From: Leptolyngbya sp. Heron Island J
GTDB taxonomy: Bacteria > Cyanobacteriota > Cyanobacteriia > Phormidesmidales > Phormidesmidaceae
Length of the DNA stretch: 64,000 nt
Direction of reading: 5' to 3'
NCBI RefSeq assembly: GCF_000482245.1
Contig: NZ_AWNH01000022.1
Coordinates: 1 to 64,000, forward strand
Shown here: one piece after another, positions 53,059 through 63,551 of the stretch
Layout: every line of letters starts with the position of its first letter
Position numbering within the stretch: the stretch's first letter is position 1
Made by a program: the position numbers and the translations under genes
Notes under the pieces: model-generated
Seen by the model: only the letters and a program-made list of their open reading frames with translations
Database searches by the model: none
Told to the model about the DNA's origin: nothing

Positions 53059-56000
53059 ATGGACGTCTTGACCAAAGCAACAGTAGTGTTTACATTACTG
53101 CCCTTGATTGGCAGTGGAATCACCGATACAGCACTCGCCCAACCCATCGTCCCCAGGGATCAAACAACCCAGGTCAATGTTTCAGACAATGGCCTCATCA
53201 ACATCAGTGGTGGCACACAATCAGCAGGCAATCTTTTCCATCGCTTTGAGCAATTCAATCTCAACCAACAGGAGACCGCTAACTTTATAACCAGCTCAAA
53301 CACCCACACAGTACTGAGCGAAATAATCGGTGGTACTGCATCCAATATTGATGGTCTCCTACAAATTACCGGTAGCAATGCCGATCTTTATTTAGTGAAT
53401 CCGGCTGGGCTCATCTTCGGCCCCCATGCTCGTCTTAATCTCAATGGTTCATTTACAGCCACAACGGCCACTCATCTTGGTACTCCCCATCAATGGCTCG
53501 ACCTTCTCAGTGATGCGGACTACAGCACGTTAGTCACTCCACCGAGCCATTTTGGCTTTAGTCGTCCAGCCACCATCGTTAACCACGGGCAACTGACCGT
53601 TCGCGCCGGAGAAAGCCTAAGACTGTTAGCCCCTCAGGTCATCAATACAGGGACATTAAACGCTCCTGAGGGTGAAATCACCCTTTTTGCCCCAGACCCT
53701 GGTCAAACTATTCGCCTAGAACAGGTCGATGGCTTACTGAGCCTGGAAATTAGTACTGATGCTGAGGTTACAGACACTCTACCTGCATTGATGACGGGAG
53801 GAAATCTATCCCACAGTAATGAGCTAGTTGTCAGTAATGATGGCGAAGTCAACCTGGTCTATCGCGATATTACCAGCGAACACCAGCCGTCTTTTAGCCT
53901 TCAGAATACTGGAAATCTTTCTACTCAAGGAATAACAGGGGGAGAAATCAATCTCTTAGGCCATAGCATTCAGGTACTTGATAGTACATTAAATGCTTCG
54001 GGCACAACCGCAGGGGGGATCATTCGAATCGGCGGCGATTTTCACGGAGAAGGCGGATTACCACACGCTACCCAGATCAGTATCACTGGTGAGACTACTC
54101 TACTCGCCGACACCATCGAGGGTGATGGCGGCCAAGTAGCCGTCTGGTCAGACCACACCACTATCTTTGATGGCCAGATATCAGCACAATCTGCAACAGG
54201 GAATGGGGGCCTGGTAGAAACCTCAGGGCTCCATGAACTGATTATTGGCGACAACGCGACTGTAACAACAACTGCGGAACAAGGAATCGCGGGCCTATGG
54301 CTCATTGACCCCATGGAGCTTAGTGTCGTTGATGCCGGTGTGGGAAGCATTGACACCGATACTAACGACGCTTTTAGCAGTAGCATTAGCGCTGCCACCA
54401 TCGTTGCGGCTTTGGACAACACCAATGTCACGTTACAGAGCACCCACTCCATCACTATCAACACAGCCATTGATGCCAGTCAAAATAGTGCTCAGAACAA
54501 CTTATTCCTCGACACAGATAGCTTAAATCTCAACGAATACATAACTCTCAAAGGCAGTGGTCAGCTCTCCGGATCAGCTAATACGGTTTATATAGGAGAG
54601 AATGGCAGCATTCAAAATGGCATCGATGCAGTTGCCCACGGAGGCACCGTCACCCTGGCAGAAACAATCTATCGAGAGGGAAATACCATCACCATTGATC
54701 ATCCTCTAACTCTCATGGGCCAAGGTCAAGAGAGGACTTATATTAGTGGTGATATTGATAACAGTGGTACTGGTAACCATCGAGTCTTTGAAATTACAAG
54801 TCAAGGAAACAACGTTAATCTGCTTGGGTTAACCATCCAGGATGGTCTCAGTATCTCGGAAGGTGCCGGGCTCAGAAATTTTGGCGACACTGTTGCCATT
54901 AGTGATGTCAGATTTACCAATAATGAATCGACAGGGAGTACTCGGGATGGTGGCGCTGTTCACAATAAAGGCTCGCTCACTCTATCTGACACCATTTTTG
55001 ATCATAATCGCACTAGCTCTAACGGTGGTGCGATTGACATCGCTGAAGGCTCAGCCATAGTTGTTGATAGCATGTTTACCAATAATCAATCTGGAGACAA
55101 TGCTGGTGCCATCAACGTTGCCTCCTCTGGAACGCTTCATCTCTCTAATAGTGAGTTCTCTTCAAATATCGCAGGAGCTAACGGTGGTGCAATCTTTAGT
55201 GCAGGAGCTCTCACTATTGGCACAGCTAACTTCACTAGCAACAGAGCCGCTCATACAGGTGGAGCAATTTTTCTAAGTGACGATAGTGAGATCAGAGCCA
55301 GTCACTTCTTAGACAACATGGCAAAAAGGGGAGGCGGACTCTATAACCAGGGAGATCTAACACTATTGCAGAGTACAGTTGCGAATAACCAGGCCACAGG
55401 CACAGATACCTATGATGGTGGAGGCGGCATTCTCAATTACACAGGTGGTCATATCGTAATTGATAGCACACTGATTAGTAATAATTTATCGGCCAACAGT
55501 GGAGGCGGTATTCTGAACCTGGCTACCGATGCTCACACTGAGATTGCGATCGCAAATAGCTCAATTGTCAGTAACCAGGCTGCTACCCTTGGTGGCGGCA
55601 TTGAAGTTGCCGGCATCCTAGGATTTGAGAATCTTTCACAATTAAACGTCACTAACAGCACCGTTTCAAGCAATCAAGCAATCACAGGTGCTGGCATTCG
55701 GACTGTTGGCCCCACGACTCTAATTAATACAACTATCGCCAACAATATGGCCACCAGTTCCGGAGGAGGCATCTCCGACAATGTTATAACAGCGACCTCA
55801 CCAGCACTCATTAACACCCTAGTAGCCAATAATAGTGCTCCCATAAACCCGGATGTGGAAGGTCATTTCGTGGATCAAGGCCACAACCTGGTTGGCATTA
55901 ACCAAGGGAGCACTGGATTTACCCTGAGCCCCCTCATCGGGACAAACAGCAGGCCGTTAGATCCAAAACTGACTGCCCTCAATAACCAACTGGGCTCGTT

Positions 56001-57624
56001 GCCCTCCCATCAACTGCTCCACAATAGCCCAGCTGCAAATACTGGTGATAATTCAGTGGCCAGCCCCAGCGATCAACATGGACGATCCAGAATTATTGGC
56101 AACATCATTGATATCGGGGCAGTTGAAAGCAATATTCTCCCTGCAGTCAGACCAACCTCTAGCAATAGTCCAACGCCCGCATCTCAGCCCTCGCCATCTC
56201 CGCTTCCACAACACCTTCAAGGTGATGCTCCAACAATGCCATTGATACACCTGAATAATGGCCATATCTCAATTCAAGAAAACACCAAGCAGCCTCTAGA
56301 CTTAGAGGCAACATCCCCTAGACACATCAGTACCACCACCAGACGGGTCCATTCCTTTGATCAAGAAGCTTTTCAATCCCTAGAAAACTCTTTTAGTCAG
56401 GACTATCAAGAATATTGGCAACTACCGCAAACACAGCCAATGACACTGCAGTCTATTCAACAGACCCTTCATCAAGCTAACCAGCAATATCAAACTGAGT
56501 CAGCCATCATCTATGCCATCTTTGTGCCAAAGTCTCCCATAAGAGACGATATCAAGGGCTCTATCTTGCCCCGCACTCAGTACACACCCAACTCAGAGGA
56601 CCAACTATTACTCATCCTAGTATCTGCCAATGGTGAGCCCATACAGCAGTTGGTTGATGTCTCACGGACCGAGTTAACTCAACAGGCTAAGCTATTCCGA
56701 TTAGCTGTCTCAGACCCAGCAGATCCCGTTAGTTATAAAGCCTTAGCCCGCCAAATGTATGGATGGCTTTTGGCACCTTTACAACAAGACTTAGCCCAAA
56801 AGCAAATTGAGCATGTCATTTACTCCCTCGATCAAGGTCTAAGAACAATCCCACTCGCCGCCATGATGCAAGCAGAGACTTTTCTGATTGAACAATATGG
56901 AGTTTCTCTCATCCCTAGTATGGGATTAACACAGCCCCAGTTTGACCGTTCTGATGCCAACCTGCGAGCACTGGTGGCTGGGGCTAATCAGTTTAGGAAC
57001 TTCGAATATCTGCCTGCAGTTCCACTTGAACTTGACATTGTTGCCCAAAGTACCGGAGCCAGTAATATTCTCCTTAATGAAACATTTACACTAGATAACT
57101 TTCTAGATTTACAAACATCTCAGCAACCCAAACTGTTGCATCTCGCCACCCATGCAGAATTTAATGCAGGTAGCCTAGATCGTTCTTTTATTCAATTTTG
57201 GGATGAACCATTAACATTCCACCAGATGAGAGCGCTCAGCTGGTCAGAGCTAGAACTGCTAATCTTGAGTGCCTGCGGCACGGCTCTCAGCAGCCCTGAG
57301 GCCGAGTTGGGCTTTACTGGATTAGCCGCAGCTGCAGGCATTGAGACCGCCATAGGTAGCCTATGGAACGTCTCAGATGTGGGGACGTTAGCCTTAATGG
57401 CCGAGTTTTACAGTCAGTTGCCTAAAACTATCTTGCGGTCAACATCTCTACAAAAGGCACAACTCTCGTTGATTCAAGGGGAAACCCATATCAACAAAAA
57501 TGTATTAACTACCTCCCAGGGCACTCTTCAGCTTGCCGCAGAGTGGGACTTACCAAAAGCTGCAGATTTTTCTCACCCCTTCTACTGGGCAGGGTTTACC
57601 CTTGTTGGTAACCCCTGGCAGTAA
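53059..57624 (+). CDS. Exported TPS/beta-helix protein with C-terminal CHAT domain
   Basis: About 1521 residues. A signal peptide (MDVLTKATVVFTLLPLIGSG, cut near TALA) leads to a two-partner-secretion (haemagglutinin) domain: IVPRDQTTQVNVSDNGLINI, NLFHRFEQFNL, NADLYLVNPAGLIFGP. Residues ~480-1040 are right-handed beta-helix repeats with GGAI/GGGI motifs (GGAVHNKG, NGGAIDIAEG, GGAIFLSDDS). After a Pro/Ser linker, the C-terminal CHAT domain has His in LLHLATHAEFN (~1366) and Cys in LILSACGTAL (~1406). ATG 53059; an in-frame GTG is 6 bases earlier. No TpsB/ShlB transporter gene is nearby. Confidence 0.92.
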   Translation: MDVLTKATVVFTLLPLIGSGITDTALAQPIVPRDQTTQVNVSDNGLINISGGTQSAGNLFHRFEQFNLNQQETANFITSSNTHTVLSEIIGGTASNIDGLLQITGSNADLYLVNPAGLIFGPHARLNLNGSFTATTATHLGTPHQWLDLLSDADYSTLVTPPSHFGFSRPATIVNHGQLTVRAGESLRLLAPQVINTGTLNAPEGEITLFAPDPGQTIRLEQVDGLLSLEISTDAEVTDTLPALMTGGNLSHSNELVVSNDGEVNLVYRDITSEHQPSFSLQNTGNLSTQGITGGEINLLGHSIQVLDSTLNASGTTAGGIIRIGGDFHGEGGLPHATQISITGETTLLADTIEGDGGQVAVWSDHTTIFDGQISAQSATGNGGLVETSGLHELIIGDNATVTTTAEQGIAGLWLIDPMELSVVDAGVGSIDTDTNDAFSSSISAATIVAALDNTNVTLQSTHSITINTAIDASQNSAQNNLFLDTDSLNLNEYITLKGSGQLSGSANTVYIGENGSIQNGIDAVAHGGTVTLAETIYREGNTITIDHPLTLMGQGQERTYISGDIDNSGTGNHRVFEITSQGNNVNLLGLTIQDGLSISEGAGLRNFGDTVAISDVRFTNNESTGSTRDGGAVHNKGSLTLSDTIFDHNRTSSNGGAIDIAEGSAIVVDSMFTNNQSGDNAGAINVASSGTLHLSNSEFSSNIAGANGGAIFSAGALTIGTANFTSNRAAHTGGAIFLSDDSEIRASHFLDNMAKRGGGLYNQGDLTLLQSTVANNQATGTDTYDGGGGILNYTGGHIVIDSTLISNNLSANSGGGILNLATDAHTEIAIANSSIVSNQAATLGGGIEVAGILGFENLSQLNVTNSTVSSNQAITGAGIRTVGPTTLINTTIANNMATSSGGGISDNVITATSPALINTLVANNSAPINPDVEGHFVDQGHNLVGINQGSTGFTLSPLIGTNSRPLDPKLTALNNQLGSLPSHQLLHNSPAANTGDNSVASPSDQHGRSRIIGNIIDIGAVESNILPAVRPTSSNSPTPASQPSPSPLPQHLQGDAPTMPLIHLNNGHISIQENTKQPLDLEATSPRHISTTTRRVHSFDQEAFQSLENSFSQDYQEYWQLPQTQPMTLQSIQQTLHQANQQYQTESAIIYAIFVPKSPIRDDIKGSILPRTQYTPNSEDQLLLILVSANGEPIQQLVDVSRTELTQQAKLFRLAVSDPADPVSYKALARQMYGWLLAPLQQDLAQKQIEHVIYSLDQGLRTIPLAAMMQAETFLIEQYGVSLIPSMGLTQPQFDRSDANLRALVAGANQFRNFEYLPAVPLELDIVAQSTGASNILLNETFTLDNFLDLQTSQQPKLLHLATHAEFNAGSLDRSFIQFWDEPLTFHQMRALSWSELELLILSACGTALSSPEAELGFTGLAAAAGIETAIGSLWNVSDVGTLALMAEFYSQLPKTILRSTSLQKAQLSLIQGETHINKNVLTTSQGTLQLAAEWDLPKAADFSHPFYWAGFTLVGNPWQ

Positions 57625-57838
57625 TCTCTAATCATCATTGCGGGCCTCAACAATAGCGACATAAAAAGTGATCTTACGGTCCTACAGCTTTACTTAGTCT
57701 GTACAGCACAGACATCTTTTTTAAGTATTCTTTACCTGTTTCAAGGTTAAAAAAGATACATTAAAGCAACTGAAGGGCTCTCCATCACCGCCATTCATTT
57801 ATTTAGCAATTTCTACTCAGCTTTAGACTCATCCCGCC

Positions 57839-58582
57839 ATGATTCCGTTTGCCCACAGCACTACGCAACTACTAACAGTCATCCTAAAACAAAACCACCG
57901 ACTATTATCTGTCATATTAGCCAGCAGCTTGGGGCTAACTTGGATGCCGTCTAGCTATGCAGGGGAACGCATTCGTTGGACGCCTGATAGCGATCGCGGC
58001 AGTGTGGAATCAACTCTATCGGGGGGTCGCCGGGGACAGGCCGCCGTCAGTTGTAATGCGGCCCACCATGCTACCCAGCTAGCCTTGTTGATCCCAAAAC
58101 ACCAAGATAGCCTCCTCACAACCCGTGCCCAGCCGACATTGGCTTGGCAGATAACAACAGCTACCCCTGTTTCCATGACATTTCATTTATCGGACCCTGA
58201 CCTGGCCACTCCGATATACACTCGCGCCCTGCAGCTTGAAAAAACCAGTGTCGTCAGCCTTACCTTACCTGAGAACTACCATTTAACTGCTGGCAAACGA
58301 TATCGCTGGACAGTATTTGTCTCATGCCCAGGAGATCACCAGGCTGAAATTTCTGCCCGTAGCTTTGTTGAGTATGTAGATCGGGAATCCTTAGATGTAA
58401 ATCATCTATCTAACCTGGAACAAGCACGTGCTTACGCTGACCGAGGCATTTGGTACGACGCTATCGCTGTGCTGTTGACTGGGAATCACGAAGAAACAGA
58501 TGCTGAAACTATGGTGCAAAGTCTTTTGGAACAAGGGGAAAGCTCAGCAGAGGCAACACTGTCAGCGGTGGTACATCTTTAA
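57839..58582 (+). CDS. DUF928 exported protein
   Basis: 247 residues: signal region HRLLSVILASSLGLTWMPSSYA, then WTPDSDRGSVESTLSGGRRG-type DUF928 start, cysteine near 72 and 161, and TPVSMTFHLSDPDL, YRWTVFVSCPGD. Function unknown. Commonly next to CHAT and CHASE2 genes in cyanobacteria; here 214 bases after the TPS-CHAT gene and 63 before CHASE2-GGDEF. Confidence 0.87.
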   Translation: MIPFAHSTTQLLTVILKQNHRLLSVILASSLGLTWMPSSYAGERIRWTPDSDRGSVESTLSGGRRGQAAVSCNAAHHATQLALLIPKHQDSLLTTRAQPTLAWQITTATPVSMTFHLSDPDLATPIYTRALQLEKTSVVSLTLPENYHLTAGKRYRWTVFVSCPGDHQAEISARSFVEYVDRESLDVNHLSNLEQARAYADRGIWYDAIAVLLTGNHEETDAETMVQSLLEQGESSAEATLSAVVHL

Positions 58583-58645
58583 TTTAATGGGTGCCACCAC
58601 CGTGTTGCGGAAGCACTGCTAGACATCACACACGGGAAGTAACCC

Positions 58646-60472
58646 TTGGTAAAAACAGACAATATAGGAGATCTTTGGAGAACGCTCTGGCATCGCTGCA
58701 AGCATAAGGGCGGGTTTACTATGTGGGCTAGTTTAGTTACAGCCAGCAGTGTCTTAGCGTTGCGATCGCTAGGTTGTTTGCAAATGATAGAACTACGCGC
58801 GTTTGATAAAATGCTGGGGCTACGAGTCCCCGAATCCCCAGATCCACGGATCGTGATCGTGGGTATCACCGATGCGGATTTAGACAGTTATCTAGGCACC
58901 GCATCCGTGAGCGATCAGATTATGGTTGAACTGATTCGTAAAGTTCAGAGTCAACAGCCTCGGGTAATTGGCCTGGACTTTTATCGTAGTTTACCAAACG
59001 AGCCTGGTACCAAAGAACTGACAGAAGTCTTCGCCAACACGTCTAAGTTAATTGGCATTGAAAAGGTAATAGGAGGTGAAACAGGAGACTCAATACCTGG
59101 CAACACAGTTCTCAAAGCTACAGACCAAATCGCCGCCAGCGACATTGTTGTTGATGCAGACGGTCGTATCCGACGGGGGGTGTTATTCCCTACAGCCCAT
59201 GGTTCTAATGTCGTTGAATCCTTGGGCTTACGCCTAGCCCTGGATTATTTAGCAGAGGATCCCTACAACATCACACCTGATTTAGACGCGCCAGTCCTCA
59301 CCCTGAATAATGTTGTTTTTCCTCCCATTGAAAGTCACACAGGCGGATATGTTGAAACTGATGCTCAGGGATACCAGATCTTGTTGCATCTTCGCCAGCA
59401 GGCAAATCCTTTTGATGTGGTGTCGTTAAAACAGGTATTACGGAACGAAATTCCATCGGATTTAATGCGCGATCGCATTGTCCTAATTGGCAGTATGGCC
59501 CTGAGCAGCGCTGATATCTTTTATGCAGCGGGTCGCTATTCTAAACAGCAGCTTCCTATCAAGTTTGGTGTAGAACTTCATGGGGAGGTTGCCAGTCAGA
59601 TTATCAGCACCACATTGGATGGTCGCCCCCTACTCCATGCCTGGCCCCAGTGGATTGAAAGCCTGCTAGTGATAGGCACGTCTGCCTATGGCAGCTATCT
59701 GGTTCAAAAGGCAACCAAGCTGTGGCAACGACTAACCCTGATCCCAGGTGTGAGCTTATTAGTTTTTGGCAGTAGTTACGTCGCACTAAACTTTGCAGGA
59801 CTATGGCTACCTGTCGTACCGGCTCTTTTGGGGCTATGGATAGCCGCAGGCCTCATTGGAGCACATCGAACAACTCAACTCCAGGTACTCTCAACCAACG
59901 ACAAATTGACTGGATTAGCGAATCGGCGGACATTTGACGAGAGTCTTCAACAGACATGGTTTAAGGCATTGCGATCGCAACAGCCCCTGGCTCTGATCGT
60001 GGGTGATGTAGACCACTTCAAAAAATATAATGATACCTACGGCCATCCCCAGGGAGATGAATGCCTTAGACGAGTGGCCCAAGCTATCCGTACTACCGTC
60101 AAAACCAATGGCGCTTTAAATGCTCGATACGGTGGCGAAGAATTTGTAGTGTTGTTACCCAATACGTCGGCAACCCAGGGAATCGCGATCGCGACAGCCA
60201 TATTAACCAAGCTAGCCACTTACCATTTGCCCCATGCCGCGTCTGATACAGCTGAGTACGTCACCATGAGCTTAGGAGTCACTAGCTTTATACCCAAACT
60301 AGAGATTCCCCCCAGTGCTCTAGTCGAAATGGCGGATCTGGGATTATACACCGCCAAAAAATCTGGACGCAACTGTGTTCGGCTACATCAGCCGAATACC
60401 CTCAACAGCCTTTCCTTAAAACTCAACCGTCAAAGCATTGACTTGTCAGAGCCTTCTGAGCAGAGCACATAA
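58646..60472 (+). CDS. CHASE2-GGDEF diguanylate cyclase
   Basis: Extracytoplasmic CHASE2 sensor (~45-330: RAFDKMLGLRVPESPDPRIVIVGI, LIRKVQSQQPRVIGLDFYRSL, RDRIVLIGSMALSSADIF), three spans (~340-410), then GGDEF: LTGLANRRTFDESL, VGDVDHFKKYNDTYGHPQGDECLR, active-site YGGEEFVVLLP (GGEEF, so an active cyclase is expected). 608 aa. Start is TTG 58646 (AACCCTTG, weak GGGAAG site); the first ATG is 58724 (MWASLVTASS). Makes cyclic di-GMP. Confidence 0.92.
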   Translation: MVKTDNIGDLWRTLWHRCKHKGGFTMWASLVTASSVLALRSLGCLQMIELRAFDKMLGLRVPESPDPRIVIVGITDADLDSYLGTASVSDQIMVELIRKVQSQQPRVIGLDFYRSLPNEPGTKELTEVFANTSKLIGIEKVIGGETGDSIPGNTVLKATDQIAASDIVVDADGRIRRGVLFPTAHGSNVVESLGLRLALDYLAEDPYNITPDLDAPVLTLNNVVFPPIESHTGGYVETDAQGYQILLHLRQQANPFDVVSLKQVLRNEIPSDLMRDRIVLIGSMALSSADIFYAAGRYSKQQLPIKFGVELHGEVASQIISTTLDGRPLLHAWPQWIESLLVIGTSAYGSYLVQKATKLWQRLTLIPGVSLLVFGSSYVALNFAGLWLPVVPALLGLWIAAGLIGAHRTTQLQVLSTNDKLTGLANRRTFDESLQQTWFKALRSQQPLALIVGDVDHFKKYNDTYGHPQGDECLRRVAQAIRTTVKTNGALNARYGGEEFVVLLPNTSATQGIAIATAILTKLATYHLPHAASDTAEYVTMSLGVTSFIPKLEIPPSALVEMADLGLYTAKKSGRNCVRLHQPNTLNSLSLKLNRQSIDLSEPSEQST

Positions 60473-60498
60473 AACCAAAGCCGAACACCAGACCAGCC

Positions 60499-61194
60499 TT
60501 AATCTGAAGCTTTGACAGCCTCCAATAATCGCGAAAAATAAAATTGCGTTGCCGTAAATTCCTTGCGCTTAATTTTCCAACCGTTAGCCTTAAGGGCCGC
60601 ACAAATTTCAGCTTCGCTGTGGAGATATGCTCGGGTAGCCTTGCTAGGACCAGGAAAGAATTCACCAATGCGTTTGAGCACGGTATAGAAAGGATTTTTG
60701 GGCGCAAAGCTTAAAATCAATCGCTCTTCTGCCAAAGAACTCAAATGGGCAATCATGTCACCGGCTTTGTCCTGGGGATAGTGAATCAGGACATCGAGAC
60801 AAATAACCGTGTGATAGTTACCATCCAATGCCTCTAGATCTTTAGCCTCAAAGGTAGGCACAGCTCCAGGCAGCAGTAGCTCCTTAACTCGTTCAGTGGC
60901 TTCCGTCACCATTTTCTCAGAAATATCACTGGCTGAGACTTTGGCCCCCATCATTGCCAGAGGAATGCTGAGACTACCAACACCGCACCCCGCATCACAG
61001 ACAGAAAGCCCCTCAGCATTGCCATCCTGCTTAAACCAATAGAGCACATGGTCCACCGTCTGCTGATGGCCCTCACGAATGTCCCGTTGCACCTTATTAA
61101 CCTGACCATCCCCATAAATGCGGCTCCAACGCTCGAACCCTTGGGCATTAAAATAATCACGAACGATGGTCTTATCGTCAGTTGCACTTGTCAT
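60499..61194 (-). CDS. chlM: Magnesium-protoporphyrin IX O-methyltransferase
   Basis: SAM-dependent methyltransferase of chlorophyll biosynthesis: methylates the C13 propionate of Mg-protoporphyrin IX. Family start DYFNAQGFERWSRIYGDGQVNKVQRDIREGH, SAM loop VCDAGCGVGSLSIPLAMMGAKVSASDIS, HYPQDKAGDMIAHLS and FAPKNPFYTVLKRIGEFFPGPSKATRAYLH. 231 aa, standard. Convergent with CHASE2-GGDEF. Confidence 0.97.
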   Translation of the reverse strand: MTSATDDKTIVRDYFNAQGFERWSRIYGDGQVNKVQRDIREGHQQTVDHVLYWFKQDGNAEGLSVCDAGCGVGSLSIPLAMMGAKVSASDISEKMVTEATERVKELLLPGAVPTFEAKDLEALDGNYHTVICLDVLIHYPQDKAGDMIAHLSSLAEERLILSFAPKNPFYTVLKRIGEFFPGPSKATRAYLHSEAEICAALKANGWKIKRKEFTATQFYFSRLLEAVKASD

Positions 61195-61316
61195 AGGATT
61201 GGACAGAAATAGTCATTATGATTTCTTCACCGTCAGATCCTATTACGTTTTGGCGATATGCAGTGCGTCTTTATAGTTGTTCGTAGCGAACCTTAGGGCC
61301 TGCATGCCAGACCTCA

Positions 61317-62477
61317 TCAATCTTCTAAGATTCTTTGCCAGTTTAAGGTCGTGCCATCATCATGCCAGCGGAGTAAGTGCACCGTTTGTCTAGGGGCTAA
61401 TCCTGGCAAACCGATGGCCTGACGTGGCTGATCTGTAGCCAGAGCAATCGCCTCATCAATACTGCATACCCCCCATTTGACCAAATTCTTTGCACCGTCG
61501 AGCAAGGGGCGGGTTGTCCCCGATAAGGTGCCATCAGGCAATCGCGCTGTCCCTTCAACCACCTCAATCTCCCGGTCATCCCACGGATAGATGCCGTCCG
61601 GTAATCCAAGGGGAGAGAGGGCATCGCTCACCAAAAATAGGCCACCCTTATCTGTGGTCTCACGTCCTCGACCCGCTCGCAAAAGCAGATCGAGCATCAT
61701 AGGGCAGACATGTTGCCCATCAGCAATCATCCCTGCAGACACATTGGGCTGGGTGAGCGCGGCCCCCAATAACCCCGGTTCACGATGGTGTAGACCTGGC
61801 ATGGCGTTAAAAGCATGGGTCACCATGGAGGCTCCCTGGTCAAAGGCTTGCTGAGCTTGGGCTGCCGTAGCGAGAGAATGGCCTAGGCTGACAATAATGT
61901 TGTGCGATCGCAACCACGGAATCACCGCCGCTGCCGTGTCGATTTCGGGAGCTAAGGTCACAATCCTAATCACATCCAGATATTGTCCCAGTAGCGATCG
62001 CATGCGCTCTATCGAGAGCGGTTGCAGATGCTCCTGAGGATGGGCTCCGCGTTTAGCCGGATTGAGAAACGGGCCTTCTAAATGCGCCCCTAGAACCGTG
62101 GCATGGTCTGACTGAGAGTTAAAGTCTTGAGATTGATAGGCCTGAATTACAGCCAGGCTGCGCTGAGTTTGTTCAGGGTGAGCCGTCACCAGCGTTGGCG
62201 TAAACGCATCAATGCCCTGGCTCCATAAAAAACTGGCGGCTTTTTGCAGTTCCTGAGGCTCGGTTAAATCCGGAAATGCCAGCCCCAAAGCCCCGTTAAT
62301 CTGCAAATCCACTCCACCCAGGGAAAGCCAATCTCCTTCTAAATCTATCGCTTGGACTGCATTAGCAGCGACCTTAGCCATCGGCAAAATAGACCGCAGC
62401 TGATGGCTCATCACCTCAAGACAGTAAAGTCCTGACAAGTGAGGTAACCGTGCATTAAGCAAAATTGACATGGGCAC
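61317..62477 (-). CDS. nagA: N-acetylglucosamine-6-phosphate deacetylase
   Basis: Amidohydrolase-superfamily enzyme of amino-sugar catabolism and cell-wall recycling. Motifs: VDLQINGALGLAF, HLEGPFLNPAKRGAHP (metal Glu), VSLGHSLATAAQAQ (metal His), VTHAFNAMPGLHHREPGLLGAA, GMIADGQHVCPMML, LVSDALSPLGLPDGIY. 386 aa from ATG 62477 (or 62471). Divergent from purE with a 97-base spacer. Confidence 0.93.
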   Translation of the reverse strand: MPMSILLNARLPHLSGLYCLEVMSHQLRSILPMAKVAANAVQAIDLEGDWLSLGGVDLQINGALGLAFPDLTEPQELQKAASFLWSQGIDAFTPTLVTAHPEQTQRSLAVIQAYQSQDFNSQSDHATVLGAHLEGPFLNPAKRGAHPQEHLQPLSIERMRSLLGQYLDVIRIVTLAPEIDTAAAVIPWLRSHNIIVSLGHSLATAAQAQQAFDQGASMVTHAFNAMPGLHHREPGLLGAALTQPNVSAGMIADGQHVCPMMLDLLLRAGRGRETTDKGGLFLVSDALSPLGLPDGIYPWDDREIEVVEGTARLPDGTLSGTTRPLLDGAKNLVKWGVCSIDEAIALATDQPRQAIGLPGLAPRQTVHLLRWHDDGTTLNWQRILED

Positions 62478-62574
62478 TTGATGTCCAAATCTTTATACGA
62501 ATCATGCCATAGGAACCCGGTAGGCTAACAAAAGACCCTGGTCAGGCCAGGCATACCATTCACGTATCCGTCCT

Positions 62575-63123
62575 ATGACTTCTCCCCTTGTCGGCATCAT
62601 TATGGGCAGCGATTCTGATCTGCCCACCATGGAAGCAGCCATTGTTGTTTGTGAAGACTTTGGCATTCCACACGAAATCGCTATTGTGTCAGCCCATCGC
62701 ACACCAGATCGGATGGTGAACTATGCTCAAACGGCAGTCGAACGAGGCTTAAAAGTCATCATCGCTGGGGCCGGTGGAGCCGCTCATTTACCAGGCATGG
62801 TCGCCGCCCTCACGCCACTTCCGGTCATTGGTGTTCCCGTTAAAAGTCGCAGCATGCAGGGAATAGACTCGCTTTATTCAATTGTGCAAATGCCCGGTGG
62901 TATTCCGGTAGCAACGGTGGCTATTGGCAATGCCAAAAATGCGGGTTTATTAGCAGCCCAGATCTTGGCGACTAGCGATCGCCAACTCTTAGAAAAAATT
63001 CAAACCTATCGCCAAAACCTCAAAAACAGTGTCCTAGACAAACAGCAGCGTCTTGACGAGCTTGGTCCTCATCCGTACTTAAAGACGATGTTTCCATCTC
63101 AAAACATTGAAGCATCTCACTAA
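62575..63123 (+). CDS. purE: N5-carboxyaminoimidazole ribonucleotide mutase
   Basis: Converts N5-CAIR to CAIR in purine biosynthesis. [71 protein letters not shown], and [32 protein letters not shown] are diagnostic of class I PurE. 182 aa, slightly longer than the E. coli enzyme because of a C-terminal tail ([17 protein letters not shown]). Confidence 0.97.
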   Translation: MTSPLVGIIMGSDSDLPTMEAAIVVCEDFGIPHEIAIVSAHRTPDRMVNYAQTAVERGLKVIIAGAGGAAHLPGMVAALTPLPVIGVPVKSRSMQGIDSLYSIVQMPGGIPVATVAIGNAKNAGLLAAQILATSDRQLLEKIQTYRQNLKNSVLDKQQRLDELGPHPYLKTMFPSQNIEASH

Positions 63124-63551
63124 CTATCAATAGCTTTGAGGCTCGGTACATTATTAATTTTTGAAAATAAGCAAAAATAAGCAGGGCTCAAACACCTAAT
63201 ATTCCATTCACACGTATCAAGTGTATTACTTGATACAGAATGACTTTGCTGAAATTGGTGGAATCTATCTAATAGATAGTGCAATGTACCAGCATGAATA
63301 CATCTAGCAGGCTAGGTATGTTCGTGCGTGACGTGATGGAAAAGCTACTGTCGGCAAAAATCTTGATTAATCGCTAATTTTGATTTTTCCCAATGTTTGG
63401 CACTGCCATATCACGGTCTCAGAGCCACCGTCGGTCATTGAGTATCTTGAACTGTCAAGGTCCCCTCACACACGGACTTCACTGTCTAGGGTTGGAGCCT
63501 TTGATAGTGAGTTTTAGTTGATTGGATTGTGTTGTAGGAACGTCTGTTGAG
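63124..63551. other. purE-amt intergenic region with NtcA site
   Basis: 428 bases. Contains the NtcA-type element (63214-63236) and a long presumptive leader. No terminator of purE is obvious. TTGATAC-like words recur near 63230. Confidence 0.6.
63214..63236. promoter_or_regulatory. NtcA-type site inside a perfect inverted repeat, upstream of amt
   Basis: 63223-63236 reads GTATTACTTGATAC, an exact GTA-N8-TAC NtcA box. It is the right half of an inverted repeat GTATCAAGT-gtatt-ACTTGATAC (63214-63236). A possible -10 (TATCTA or TAATAG, 63266-63275) lies ~30 bases after the box, a little further than the usual ~22. Ammonium transporters are classic NtcA targets. The site is 315 bases upstream of the amt start, so a long leader is implied. 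Confidence 0.7.
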
